From the NCBI GenBank assembly GCA_964465015.1, contig CAYXHP010000153.1, positions 1 to 29,119 of the forward strand: DNA of 29,119 nucleotides. Direction: 5' to 3'. Shown one piece after another: positions 1 through 7,709 of the stretch. Below the pieces are notes generated by a model that saw only the letters and a program-made list of their open reading frames with translations, did no database searches and was not told where the DNA came from. The translations under genes and the position numbers were made by a program. The first letter of the stretch is position 1. The number at the start of each line of letters is the position of its first letter. Origin of the DNA: Humimonas sp964465015 (GTDB lineage: Bacteria; Gemmatimonadota; Gemmatimonadetes; Palauibacterales; Palauibacteraceae).

Positions 1-1078
1 CATCGCCAGCGTAGGTGACCTGCACATCCGCCATCGCGAACGTGCCCGGACCGAAGCCGTACACCCACCTGACACCGTGCAGCCTGTTGAGAACACCGGT
101 GAGGAGAGCGAATCTGTAGTACTCCGAGGACGCCTGGTTCACCTCTCCGGTGCCGAGCCAGGGCACGTCCGCGACACCGGCCGCGGCACGCCGAACCGGT
201 CGAATCGTGAGGCTCGCCAGGAGAAAGCCTCCGAGCACGAGCATGACGGTCGCGCCCGCCGTGACCAGTCGGAGGGGTCGTCCCAGGCTCCACATCGACA
301 CGAACAGGCCCGTCTGGATCAGCAAGGCCAGGATCGGCCCCCGGCTGATGGTCAGGAACGTCACCAGCACCACCAGGCCGACGAAGGCCCCGAGTACCAT
401 CCGCATCTCGAACCGGCGAGCTCGGAACAGGTCGATGGCGGCGAAGGGGAAGACGAAGTTCAGGAAGCACCCCAGGGCAATCGGATGATAGAACGTCGAC
501 CGCACCCGCAGGAGTCCAGCCCGATAGGCCGGCGCCTGGCCCGGATGCAGAACCAGGAGAGGGTTGGAGTGGGTGGCGAACTCCACGAGGGCGAACAGGC
601 AGACGAGCACCGTTGCCACGTACAGGCCCGCCCGAACCCGCTTCCAAGCTCCGGGCCTGCGGAGCCAGTACAGGAAGACGGCGAAGAATGCGAGTTGCAC
701 GGCAATGTCCGTCAGGGAGTAGAAGCTCTTGATCCGGTCGATCGACAGGAACGTCGAAAGCAGTGCGGCCGCCGAGTACAGCCCCAGGGCGACCAGCAGC
801 CTGGCGGGAAGGGGGTGCGAGGCCGCTCGACCTGAGTCCTTGACCCCGACCCCGACGCGCCTCAAGACTTCCCGGATCAACCACCCGATGACGAACGCTC
901 CCAAGACGATGCGCGTGGGCCCGATCCTCGGGAGACCCGCCGGATGGACGGACAGCTCCACCGGGACGAGAACCGACACGACCACCACGCACACGAGCAT
1001 CCAAACCGGTCGCAGAACGGTGAGTCCCACAAGGAGGAGGAACAGGATCATCCCACCCGTGGCCAGCATCGCGTTCAA
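1..1078 (-). CDS. Wzy/WaaL-like O-antigen polymerase or ligase (partial, 3' end outside window)
   Basis: The frame is open from a TTG at 1078 to the window edge (359 codons, no stop), so the C-terminus is missing. It is a very hydrophobic integral membrane protein with about nine predicted TM segments: two near residues 8-42, then about 55-72, 91-112, 122-140, 150-168, 197-219, 227-245 and 270-291. A hydrophilic stretch, likely the start of the large periplasmic loop, follows. STFYHPIALG (194-203), TISRGP (243-248) and GFGPGTF (341-347) resemble conserved positions of the O-antigen ligase/polymerase (Wzy_C) superfamily. Such proteins polymerise or transfer undecaprenyl-linked glycans in the periplasm. 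The TTG start is chosen because GGGGAGG lies six bases upstream; an in-frame ATG at 1069 is the alternative. It is the last visible gene of the polysaccharide operon, 33 nt after the epimerase. Ligase and polymerase cannot be told apart from this part. Confidence 0.75.
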   Translation of the reverse strand, partial: MNAMLATGGMILFLLLVGLTVLRPVWMLVCVVVVSVLVPVELSVHPAGLPRIGPTRIVLGAFVIGWLIREVLRRVGVGVKDSGRAASHPLPARLLVALGLYSAAALLSTFLSIDRIKSFYSLTDIAVQLAFFAVFLYWLRRPGAWKRVRAGLYVATVLVCLFALVEFATHSNPLLVLHPGQAPAYRAGLLRVRSTFYHPIALGCFLNFVFPFAAIDLFRARRFEMRMVLGAFVGLVVLVTFLTISRGPILALLIQTGLFVSMWSLGRPLRLVTAGATVMLVLGGFLLASLTIRPVRRAAAGVADVPWLGTGEVNQASSEYYRFALLTGVLNRLHGVRWVYGFGPGTFAMADVQVTYAGD

Positions 1079-1084
1079 GCCACG

Positions 1085-1091
1085 CCTCCCC
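1085..1091 (-). promoter_or_regulatory. Shine-Dalgarno deciding a TTG start
   Basis: On the minus strand this reads GGGGAGG, with six bases before the TTG at 1078. It favours the TTG over the ATG at 1069, which would have a 15-base spacing. Confidence 0.6.
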
Positions 1092-1111
1092 GGACTCGAT
1101 CCTCCGCGGGC

Positions 1112-2098
1112 CTAGAGCAGGCCATGGTCCCTCTGGTACCGGTGCACGATTTCGATCCCCTGTTCCAGACTGGTACGTGGCCGGTAGTGGCGCAGCATCC
1201 GGTCCGGATTGCCGACGCGCGCGAAGACGCCCTCCGGCCGACGGGGGTCGTTGACGACGTCGGCGGCGTGTCCCACGACGTGGCATGCCTGCTGCGCAAG
1301 CTGGAAGAAGGAGACGGATCTTCCGGTGGCTAGATTCAGGGCCTCGCCCGAGCGGAGGGCTTCCATGCTCGCGAACACGGCGTTCACCACGTCCGCGATG
1401 TAGATGAAGTCCCGGCTCTGCTCCCCGCTCCCCCAGACCACGACGGGGTCCTCCCGGCGTCCGACCCTCCGGACCACGCTGGGGAACGGATAGGAAAAGT
1501 CCTGGTCCTCTCCGTAGCCGGAGAATGGCCGATAGACCACGACGTCGAGGCCGTAGCTCTCGGAGGCGTGGCTGGCGAGGAACTCGCCGGTGAGCTTGGA
1601 CCATCCGTACGTCATGTCGGGGACGCCCAGCCCGTCCGAGAAGTCGATCAGGTCCTCTGAGAGTCGGGTATTGCGATCACGTCCCTGGAGCCCGATCGGG
1701 TAGGCCGCCGACGAGCTGAAGTACAGGAGCTTGGGCCTCGGAGGGGGTGCCGAGACCAGCCAGTTGAACAGGGTGGCGTCGATAGCGAGATCTGTCGCCA
1801 CCGCCAACGGATCCGCCTCGATCTTCAATCTACCTCCGACCACGGCCGCCAGATGGACGACGAGATCGAAGGCAGGTGACTCCTCCTGCAACCAGTCCCG
1901 GATGTCCCGGATTTCGATCGACACCCTCCGTCGCTCCTCGGTGGCGAGTCGCACCGGATCCGGCCACTCAGCTGGAGGCCGTCCGGTCGACAGGTCGTCC
2001 ACGACGCTCACGCGGAATCCGTCCGCCAGCAGCCTCTTCACGAAGCGGCGTCCGACGAACCCGCAACCACCGGTCACGAGAGCCCGGCCGTTGCTCAC
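1112..2098 (-). CDS. NAD-dependent sugar epimerase/dehydratase (extended SDR)
   Basis: The protein has 328 residues, cytosolic, of the extended short-chain dehydrogenase family that makes nucleotide-sugar precursors. The N-terminal dinucleotide-binding motif VTGGCGFVG is at about residues 7-15. A strand ending in VVHLAA, an SSSAAYP segment and a YGWSK catalytic YxxxK motif follow. SRDFIYIADVV and a C-terminal substrate-binding part are also typical. The pattern resembles GDP-mannose/GDP-fucose or UDP-glucose type 4-epimerases, but the sugar cannot be assigned. The start is GTG at 2098, which overlaps the stop of the upstream glycosyltransferase gene as GTGA; the reading frame stays open further upstream, but that sequence is inside the neighbour and is proline/arginine-rich. 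It probably supplies an activated sugar to the glycosyltransferases of the same operon. Confidence 0.85.
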   Translation of the reverse strand: MSNGRALVTGGCGFVGRRFVKRLLADGFRVSVVDDLSTGRPPAEWPDPVRLATEERRRVSIEIRDIRDWLQEESPAFDLVVHLAAVVGGRLKIEADPLAVATDLAIDATLFNWLVSAPPPRPKLLYFSSSAAYPIGLQGRDRNTRLSEDLIDFSDGLGVPDMTYGWSKLTGEFLASHASESYGLDVVVYRPFSGYGEDQDFSYPFPSVVRRVGRREDPVVVWGSGEQSRDFIYIADVVNAVFASMEALRSGEALNLATGRSVSFFQLAQQACHVVGHAADVVNDPRRPEGVFARVGNPDRMLRHYRPRTSLEQGIEIVHRYQRDHGLL

Positions 2099-2865
2099 GA
2101 GGCTTCCCGCCGCAGGAGTCGACGACGGATCACCGCCCCGAACAGATGGAAGAGGAAGGGGCTGTCTTCGATCAGATAGCGGCGGGCGAGCCGGCGGGGA
2201 TCCAGAAGCATGCGGTGAAGCCACTCCAGCCCACGGTCGCGTATCAGGGCCGGCGCTCGGGGCTGATCTCCGCTAATGATGTCGAATGCCGAGCCCACGC
2301 CGATTCCCACGCGGGCCCCGGCCGACCGGGCGTAGCGCTGGACCCAGCGCTCCTGTCGCGGCGCTCCGAGCGCGACGAGAACGATACCGGCGCCCAGCCG
2401 GCTGATGGACCGGGCCAGCTCCTCGGAGCCGGCTTCATCGAGCGGGGTCGGCGTCTCCAGGGCGTGCAGCCGCGATCCGCAATATCGCTCGCGTATGCGT
2501 TGGGCCGCGCGCCGGGCCACGCCGGGAGCGCCCCCGACCAACGCGACCGGTACCCCGGTCGCTTCGGAGACGTCGCCACAAGCCCACACGAGCTCCGTCC
2601 CGCTGACCCTGCCCCGCAAAGGTGCTCCAAGGAGCGACCCGGCCCACGTCACCGGCACTCCGTCTGCCACCACCAGATCGCACCGGTGCAGCTCGGATGC
2701 GAACGTCGGATCTCGCCGTGCTTTCATAATGAAGTCGACGTTGCCGGGGACGACCTGGAGCCAGGTGCCACGCCGGACCGCATCCTCGACGGCCGACACG
2801 GTCTCGTCGAAGGAGATCGCGTCGAAGGGACATCCCAGGACGTCCACCCGTCGAATGCCGTGCAT
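2095..2865 (-). CDS. WecG/TagA/CpsF family glycosyltransferase
   Basis: The protein has 256 residues, the usual size of GT26 enzymes, which add a sugar (for example ManNAc or ManNAcA) to a polyprenyl-linked precursor at the cytoplasmic face of the membrane. Family marks are VPGNVDF (39-45, conserved Asn), VADGVP (66-71, conserved Asp), GAPRQERW (167-174) and GVGSAFDIISGDQPRAP (189-205). A basic C-terminus with DPRRLARRYL (222-231) matches the membrane-associating tail of the family. The ATG at 2865 starts two bases after the stop of the GT2 gene upstream, and its 3' end overlaps the epimerase gene by four bases, so the genes are probably translationally coupled. The donor sugar cannot be read from the sequence. 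Confidence 0.93.
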   Translation of the reverse strand: MHGIRRVDVLGCPFDAISFDETVSAVEDAVRRGTWLQVVPGNVDFIMKARRDPTFASELHRCDLVVADGVPVTWAGSLLGAPLRGRVSGTELVWACGDVSEATGVPVALVGGAPGVARRAAQRIRERYCGSRLHALETPTPLDEAGSEELARSISRLGAGIVLVALGAPRQERWVQRYARSAGARVGIGVGSAFDIISGDQPRAPALIRDRGLEWLHRMLLDPRRLARRYLIEDSPFLFHLFGAVIRRRLLRREAS

Positions 2866-2867
2866 GC

Positions 2868-3902
2868 TCAGGGGCTCCGATCTGGATTCGCACGGGGGAG
2901 ACGCGTCGTACTCCGGCGACCGTCTCCGTGAGGGACATCGAGCGGCCCGACTGGAGACGAGCCATGGGGTCGATGGAGGGCCAGGTAGCGGGTGACGGTC
3001 CTCATCCGAACGGGTCGTCGCTCCACGCCGGTTGTCACGATCCGCCGCAGCATCCCGGGCACCGAGCCCCACAAGGACCGGACGCCGAGACCATCGCGGG
3101 CCATCGCTCGAACCGACATGCTCAACACACGGAGGGGCACCGCGGCGGCAGCCAGCGGAAACGGCAGGCGGCGAACCAGAACCATGGCGCCGTTCCGGAG
3201 CTCCATCGCCCGCCGCTCGGCCAGTGCGACCCTACCGGTGGAGTCGGCGAAGTGTCGGAGCGTGATCCGCGGAGAATAGAGGATGCGCCAGTCCAGATCG
3301 AGCAGCGCGAAAGCCAGATCCTCCTCCTCCCGGGCGTATCGGAAGGCGTCCCAGAATCCGCCGGCAGCGCGGAACGCCGCGGCCCGCACACAGAAGCCCG
3401 TGCCCGCGAACGTAAAAGTCTCGAACCGTCGATCGGCCCACCGAGCGGAGGGCCGTCGGAACACCCATGCTCGAGGATCGACGGCCACCCGTTCTCCATC
3501 CAGGATCCGGAAGGAGACGAGCGCCAGGCGCTCGTCGGCCTCGAACTCGCTCACCGCCGCCGCGATGGCCCGATCCCCTACGAGCACGGCGTCGTTGTCC
3601 ATCATGAAGAGGAGGTCGCCCGCTGCCCGCGCCGCCATGTAGTTGCGCGACGAGGGAACGCCCATCGGTGGACACGTGCTCCAGCGGGCCTCGATGCCGC
3701 TGTCCTTCATTCGACGGACCCACTCCCGCATCACGCCGGTCGACCCGTCGCTCGAGCCCGCGTCGAACAAGAGCACCTCGAGCGGTCGGTATCGCTGGCG
3801 GGACACGGAGGACAGACACCGCCGAAGCGACGACGCCCGCTCAAGGTTGTGGATCAAGACGCTGACCTTGGGGGCGGCAAGCCGGGCCTCGCGGCTCGTC
3901 AT
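2868..3902 (-). CDS. GT2 family glycosyltransferase
   Basis: The protein has 344 residues with a GT-A fold. KVSVLIHNLERASSL opens the nucleotide-binding strand (about 12-26). DAGSSDGST (47-55) is the GT2 Asp-binding motif. MDNDA (101-105) is the DxD-like metal/nucleotide site, and YAREEEDLAF supplies the acidic residues of the catalytic ED motif. The C-terminal part contains a hydrophobic segment rich in Ala/Leu/Val that probably holds the enzyme at the inner membrane. The role is transfer of a sugar to the growing undecaprenyl-linked repeat unit; linkage and sugar are unknown. The ATG at 3902 overlaps the previous stop as ATGA. The reading frame is open far upstream, but that extension lies entirely within the neighbouring GT gene. 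Confidence 0.9.
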   Translation of the reverse strand: MTSREARLAAPKVSVLIHNLERASSLRRCLSSVSRQRYRPLEVLLFDAGSSDGSTGVMREWVRRMKDSGIEARWSTCPPMGVPSSRNYMAARAAGDLLFMMDNDAVLVGDRAIAAAVSEFEADERLALVSFRILDGERVAVDPRAWVFRRPSARWADRRFETFTFAGTGFCVRAAAFRAAGGFWDAFRYAREEEDLAFALLDLDWRILYSPRITLRHFADSTGRVALAERRAMELRNGAMVLVRRLPFPLAAAAVPLRVLSMSVRAMARDGLGVRSLWGSVPGMLRRIVTTGVERRPVRMRTVTRYLALHRPHGSSPVGPLDVPHGDGRRSTTRLPRANPDRSP

Positions 3903-4996
3903 GAACGTCCGGCACGCTCCAGCATCCTCTGCCGCTCTGGCGCCGGCCGCGTCCCGCCCCTCAACGGGTCTCCACCGAAGAGGGCATGCAGGCGCCGGTC
4001 GAACTTGGACTTGGAGCTCAGGGACCACCGAAGCAGTCCGACGTTGTCTCGCATCTCGATCAGCGCGTCGTGCGCCTCTCGCCCGACCGCGCGGCGAGCG
4101 ACGGCGCGTGCTCCGTGCCACACGACGCGGAGGAGGGAGCCGAGGGCCACCACGGCCACGAACAGTCGTGCTTGCCACGCGCCTTGCCAGCGACCGATGA
4201 AGAGCCAGGGCGCGTGCCCGTTCTCGGTGGCCTTCAGCAAGGGACGATGACGCGACTTGGCGGTACTCGCACCTCCCTCGTGCATGACCGTCGTCCCGGA
4301 ATCGAAGTACACGCTCCGGCCCACGGCGCGGATCCGTCGGCAGAGCTCGAGGTCTTCCAGGTACATGGGGATCGTCTCGTCCAGCATCCCGATTCGACCC
4401 AGCAGATCGCGCGGCACCATCAGCATCGCCCCCGTCAGGCACGGAACGCTCACGGCTCCCGAGCCCTCGACCCGGATCGTCTCCCGGCCCAGCCATCGAC
4501 TCCCCGGCGCCAGGCGCCGGAACCCCAGCCATCGAAGCGTGGCATTGCCCAGAGCGGGGAAAGCACGGGCGGCGAAGTCGTCCGTCCGACCGTCCTCTCG
4601 CACGATGCGCGGGCCGACCGCCCCGGCATCGGGATGGCGATCGAATACCCGGCGCAGGCTGGCGATGGCGTCGGAGCCCAACCAGGCGTCGGGATTGAGA
4701 AACACGACGTAGCGGCCACTCGTCAGTCGGACTCCCTGGTTCACCGCACGTGGGAATCCAAGATTCGAGCCGTTCGCGACCACTTCGGCCCATGGAAATC
4801 GATCGGTGACGAACGTCGCCGTTCCATCGTCGCTGCCATTGTCGATGACCACTACGTCGGTCGAATCCAGGTCGACGCACCGGGCCACGGAGGCCAGGCA
4901 TCGACCCACTCGATCGACGGAGTTCCAGGTCACCACGACTACCGAAGCCTCGGGTGCGAACCGGTGTGCAACCACGCTCGTTCCCACCTCAGTCAC
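3899..4996 (-). CDS. GT2 family glycosyltransferase, rhamnosyltransferase-like
   Basis: The protein has 365 residues. SVVVVTWNS (18-26), IDNGSDDGT (51-59), NLGFPRAVNQG (78-88) and FLNPDA (99-104) are the signature of the WbbL/RfbF-like GT2 branch, many of which transfer rhamnose. MYLEDLELCRR carries the ED catalytic region. A hydrophobic stretch near the C-terminus, ARLFVAVVALGSLLRVV, suggests membrane association. The start is GTG at 4996, which overlaps the stop of the sugar-phosphate transferase as GTGA; upstream extension in the same frame is inside that gene. It should act second or third in building the repeat unit on the lipid carrier. Rhamnose as donor is only an inference from motif similarity, because no rml genes are visible in this window. 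Confidence 0.9.
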   Translation of the reverse strand: MTEVGTSVVAHRFAPEASVVVVTWNSVDRVGRCLASVARCVDLDSTDVVVIDNGSDDGTATFVTDRFPWAEVVANGSNLGFPRAVNQGVRLTSGRYVVFLNPDAWLGSDAIASLRRVFDRHPDAGAVGPRIVREDGRTDDFAARAFPALGNATLRWLGFRRLAPGSRWLGRETIRVEGSGAVSVPCLTGAMLMVPRDLLGRIGMLDETIPMYLEDLELCRRIRAVGRSVYFDSGTTVMHEGGASTAKSRHRPLLKATENGHAPWLFIGRWQGAWQARLFVAVVALGSLLRVVWHGARAVARRAVGREAHDALIEMRDNVGLLRWSLSSKSKFDRRLHALFGGDPLRGGTRPAPERQRMLERAGRS

Positions 4997-6960
4997 AGGG
5001 CTGCCGCTCCCGCGGCACTTCCCGTCGGGCGACCGTCCTCCGCCTGGACGCCTCCCCGAACGGCGAACTCGGAGGGCGTGAGCACGCTGACCGGCAGTCC
5101 CCGGACCCACTCCCGGATGTAGGGAAGATCCGTGATCACGACGTTAGCTCCCTGCGCGACGGCCTGTGCGAGACTGCGATCCTCACACGGGACGTACTGG
5201 ACGTCCGAGCCCCCGGTCTGCGCCCCTTCCCCATCCCGGCCGAAGAGCCGATCCAATGCCGGCACGTTGTGGCGAGCCGCGAGCACGCGAAGCGTTCGTC
5301 GACGGGCCAGGGACACGGCGGCCGGCAGACACGTCCGCCAACTCTCGGGCAGGCCCTCCTCGAGGCGTTGATCGAGAGCCAGGAGGGTGTATCCGGGATG
5401 CCGTCGATCCCGACCGGAGGTCGCGGATGCCGCCGGCGACTCGGGCCCAGACCCAGTGTGTCGTGAGGTCCCTCGCCCCCTCGCCGCTTCGTACAGGGCC
5501 ATAGCCACGACTTCGAGCGTGAAGAAGCCCGTCTCCACGAGGAGAAGCAGATCCAGCAGCAGACCTCGATTCCGGAGGTAGTAGAGGTCGTACTCCAGGT
5601 TCTCGTGGATCGCGGCACCCTCGCGATCGGGGCTCAACTGCCAGACGCCAGTGATGCCCGGTTTCACATCGAGACGAAGCAGTTCCAGCTTGCCGTACTC
5701 GGCGGCCAGGAACGGCATCTCGGGTCGTGGGCCCACCAGGCTCATGTCGCCCCGAAGCACGTTGAGAAGCTGCGGGATCTCGTCGAGGCCCGTGGCGCGC
5801 AGGATAGCACCCACCCTCGTCGCTCGGTCGTCCCGGACGCTCGTGGAAGGCGTATAGGGATCGGCATTCTGACGAAGCGTTCGGAACTTGTACATGACAA
5901 AGCGGCGACCGTGGCGGCCTACCCTCCACTGCCGGAACAGGATCGGACCGCCGGACTCCAGCCATATCGCCAGCGCTGCCAGGAGCCAGACCGGCGCCAC
6001 CAGGACCATTAGTACCAGGCCGATGGCGACGTCGAGCACGCGTTTGGCGATGCGATACAAGAGACGAGCGTGGGACCGTGACGGGCGCAGGAGAGGCACG
6101 GCACCGATGTCGTGGACCTCGAGCTGATCGGCCCTCACGCTTCCGAGCTGAGGGACGAACGCCACGTCGACGGGGCCCCGTCCGAGCCTGTCCTGGAGAT
6201 CCGGCAGGAAGGTGAACTGAGAAGCCGGCGTCGTGACCAGAAGCTCGTCCACCTGGTGCCGCTCGATGAGCTTCGGGAGGTCGCGGCTTCGACCCAGCAC
6301 CGGGACCCACCGGACGCGGCGCCGGAGCTGCTCAACTCGGCACGCCAACTTGCTCCCGACCGCGGCGTAGTCGTCCACGAAACCGACCACGGTGCGCCCC
6401 AGATAGGCCGCCTGCACCAGCTTCTTCATCACGAGCCGGCCGGTCTCGCCGCACCCGTAGATCAAGACTCGCTTGTCCTCTCCTAGCCGCGGCCGGAGCT
6501 TCTGCACAAGGCCGGCCACCACCCGCCGGTCGGTGAAGACCACGCCGCTCGTGAGCGCCGCAAACAGCAGGAGCGTGCCTGGTCTCCCGTGCTCCATCCC
6601 GGAGACGAAGGCGATCGACACGAACAACAGGACCGCCATGGCGAGTCCCTTGACCGTGGACGCCATCTCCTCCAGATGCAGCACGCCCGTCTTCACCCGG
6701 TACAGTCCGCGATGACGGAATACCGCGATCAGGATCGCGGCGAAGGTGGCGGCAGCCACCACGGTGGGCAGCCCCTCGGGAGCGGGTGCCACAGCTCCCA
6801 TGAGCGCTCCGACCTCTCCGTTCGCGAGGCCTATCTCCGAGGGCGGGACCAGCGATCGAGCCAGCTCGAAACCGACAGCCACACCGGCGAGATCAAGGAG
6901 CACGAGCATCCCACCTAGCGGCCCCAGCCCCGTGCGACCTGAGGAAGGCCGTCGATTCAT
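4993..6960 (-). CDS. Polyprenyl-phosphate sugar-1-phosphate transferase (WcaJ/WbaP type) with extra C-terminal domain
   Basis: The protein has 655 residues and should start repeat-unit synthesis by moving a sugar-1-phosphate from a nucleotide sugar to undecaprenyl phosphate. N-terminal TM segments lie at about 18-38, 65-82, 102-121 and 128-145. A Rossmann-like regulatory domain follows, starting at VLIYGCGETGR (165-175). The catalytic sugar-transferase domain begins with the membrane helix near 307-335. It includes MYKFRT (356-361), GLDEIPQLLNVLRGDMSLVG (391-410), PRPE (411-414) and the KPGITGVWQLS region (433-443). The family normally ends near residue 500. Here about 155 more residues follow, and residues about 590-632 resemble the second half of PIN-like nucleases. 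The ATG at 6960 has no strong Shine-Dalgarno. It begins 44 nt after the export lipoprotein gene. Confidence 0.92.
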   Translation of the reverse strand: MNRRPSSGRTGLGPLGGMLVLLDLAGVAVGFELARSLVPPSEIGLANGEVGALMGAVAPAPEGLPTVVAAATFAAILIAVFRHRGLYRVKTGVLHLEEMASTVKGLAMAVLLFVSIAFVSGMEHGRPGTLLLFAALTSGVVFTDRRVVAGLVQKLRPRLGEDKRVLIYGCGETGRLVMKKLVQAAYLGRTVVGFVDDYAAVGSKLACRVEQLRRRVRWVPVLGRSRDLPKLIERHQVDELLVTTPASQFTFLPDLQDRLGRGPVDVAFVPQLGSVRADQLEVHDIGAVPLLRPSRSHARLLYRIAKRVLDVAIGLVLMVLVAPVWLLAALAIWLESGGPILFRQWRVGRHGRRFVMYKFRTLRQNADPYTPSTSVRDDRATRVGAILRATGLDEIPQLLNVLRGDMSLVGPRPEMPFLAAEYGKLELLRLDVKPGITGVWQLSPDREGAAIHENLEYDLYYLRNRGLLLDLLLLVETGFFTLEVVAMALYEAARGRGTSRHTGSGPESPAASATSGRDRRHPGYTLLALDQRLEEGLPESWRTCLPAAVSLARRRTLRVLAARHNVPALDRLFGRDGEGAQTGGSDVQYVPCEDRSLAQAVAQGANVVITDLPYIREWVRGLPVSVLTPSEFAVRGGVQAEDGRPTGSAAGAAAL

Positions 6961-7004
6961 GCCACGCGCCCCGATGCCACCCTGCGTCTCCGTGTGCGCC
7001 GCGA

Positions 7005-7709
7005 TCAGCGAGTCAGTATGACGATGAGCCCGACCGCCGCTGAGACCGTCGCGCCGATCATGGTCGCCGCATGCCGCGACATCCAGCTCTTCTCGGGCAC
7101 ATAGATCTGGTCACCTGAGTGAAGCTGCTCAAAGGCGAGCGTGCCCTCACGGAGATTCGTCTGCACCTGCGCTCCCTCTCGGAGCACCCTCACACTGTTC
7201 AGGTTGCCCTCGCCCGTGGCTCCTCCGGCCTTCGCGACCACATCCGCGAGGGTCATTGTGCCGTCAACGAGGTAGAGTCCTGGCTTCTGGACGGCTCCCA
7301 GAACCCTGACACGGCGCAGGAGCCGGACATCGATCGTCTGGTTCCGAAGCTGCGCCTCATAGGCCGCCAGCAGCCGAGCGCGGAGGCTATCCGGGGGGAC
7401 CCCCCGCACCGTCCACTCATCCAGGAAGGGCAGTGCGACGCGGCCGCCTTCGTCGACCTGGTACTGGCCGCTCTGGTCGGACTCGCGCGAGAAGCTCACC
7501 TGGATCGCGTCACCCGGTTTGAGAGGCGCCGCCGTCGTGCTCGCCCGACCCGGAGCGACGGCAGGCCCGTATGGCCCAGCCGACGCGCACGCCGTAAGAA
7601 GGACCAGGCAGCTCACCGCGATGAGGCCCGATGCACCGTCACCGCGAGCCTGTGCTCCGCGTGACGAACCCAGCGAGCGACTACGGTACGATCGCGTCTC
7701 AACCGCCAT
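7005..7709 (-). CDS. Wza-like polysaccharide export lipoprotein
   Basis: The protein has 234 residues. A hydrophobic signal segment at about 28-40 ends in a lipobox LTAC with Cys41, so it should be lipid-anchored. The Poly_export domain starts at LKPGDAIQVSF (63-73) and includes the GRVALPFLDEWTV segment (89-101). A SLBB domain with VLGAVQKPGLYLV (136-148) and LADVVAKAGG (154-163) follows. A C-terminal hydrophobic helix at 214-233 may cross the outer membrane, as the C-terminal helix of Wza does. Its role is to form the export channel with the co-polymerase upstream. It has one SLBB domain, fewer than E. coli Wza, as in many non-enterobacterial exporters. Its ATG overlaps the co-polymerase gene by 11 bases. 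Confidence 0.92.
   Translation of the reverse strand: MAVETRSYRSRSLGSSRGAQARGDGASGLIAVSCLVLLTACASAGPYGPAVAPGRASTTAAPLKPGDAIQVSFSRESDQSGQYQVDEGGRVALPFLDEWTVRGVPPDSLRARLLAAYEAQLRNQTIDVRLLRRVRVLGAVQKPGLYLVDGTMTLADVVAKAGGATGEGNLNSVRVLREGAQVQTNLREGTLAFEQLHSGDQIYVPEKSWMSRHAATMIGATVSAAVGLIVILTR

Noticed and set aside
2928..4250. 440-residue open frame on the plus strand
   Set aside because: It is antisense to two glycosyltransferase genes with clear GT2 motifs.
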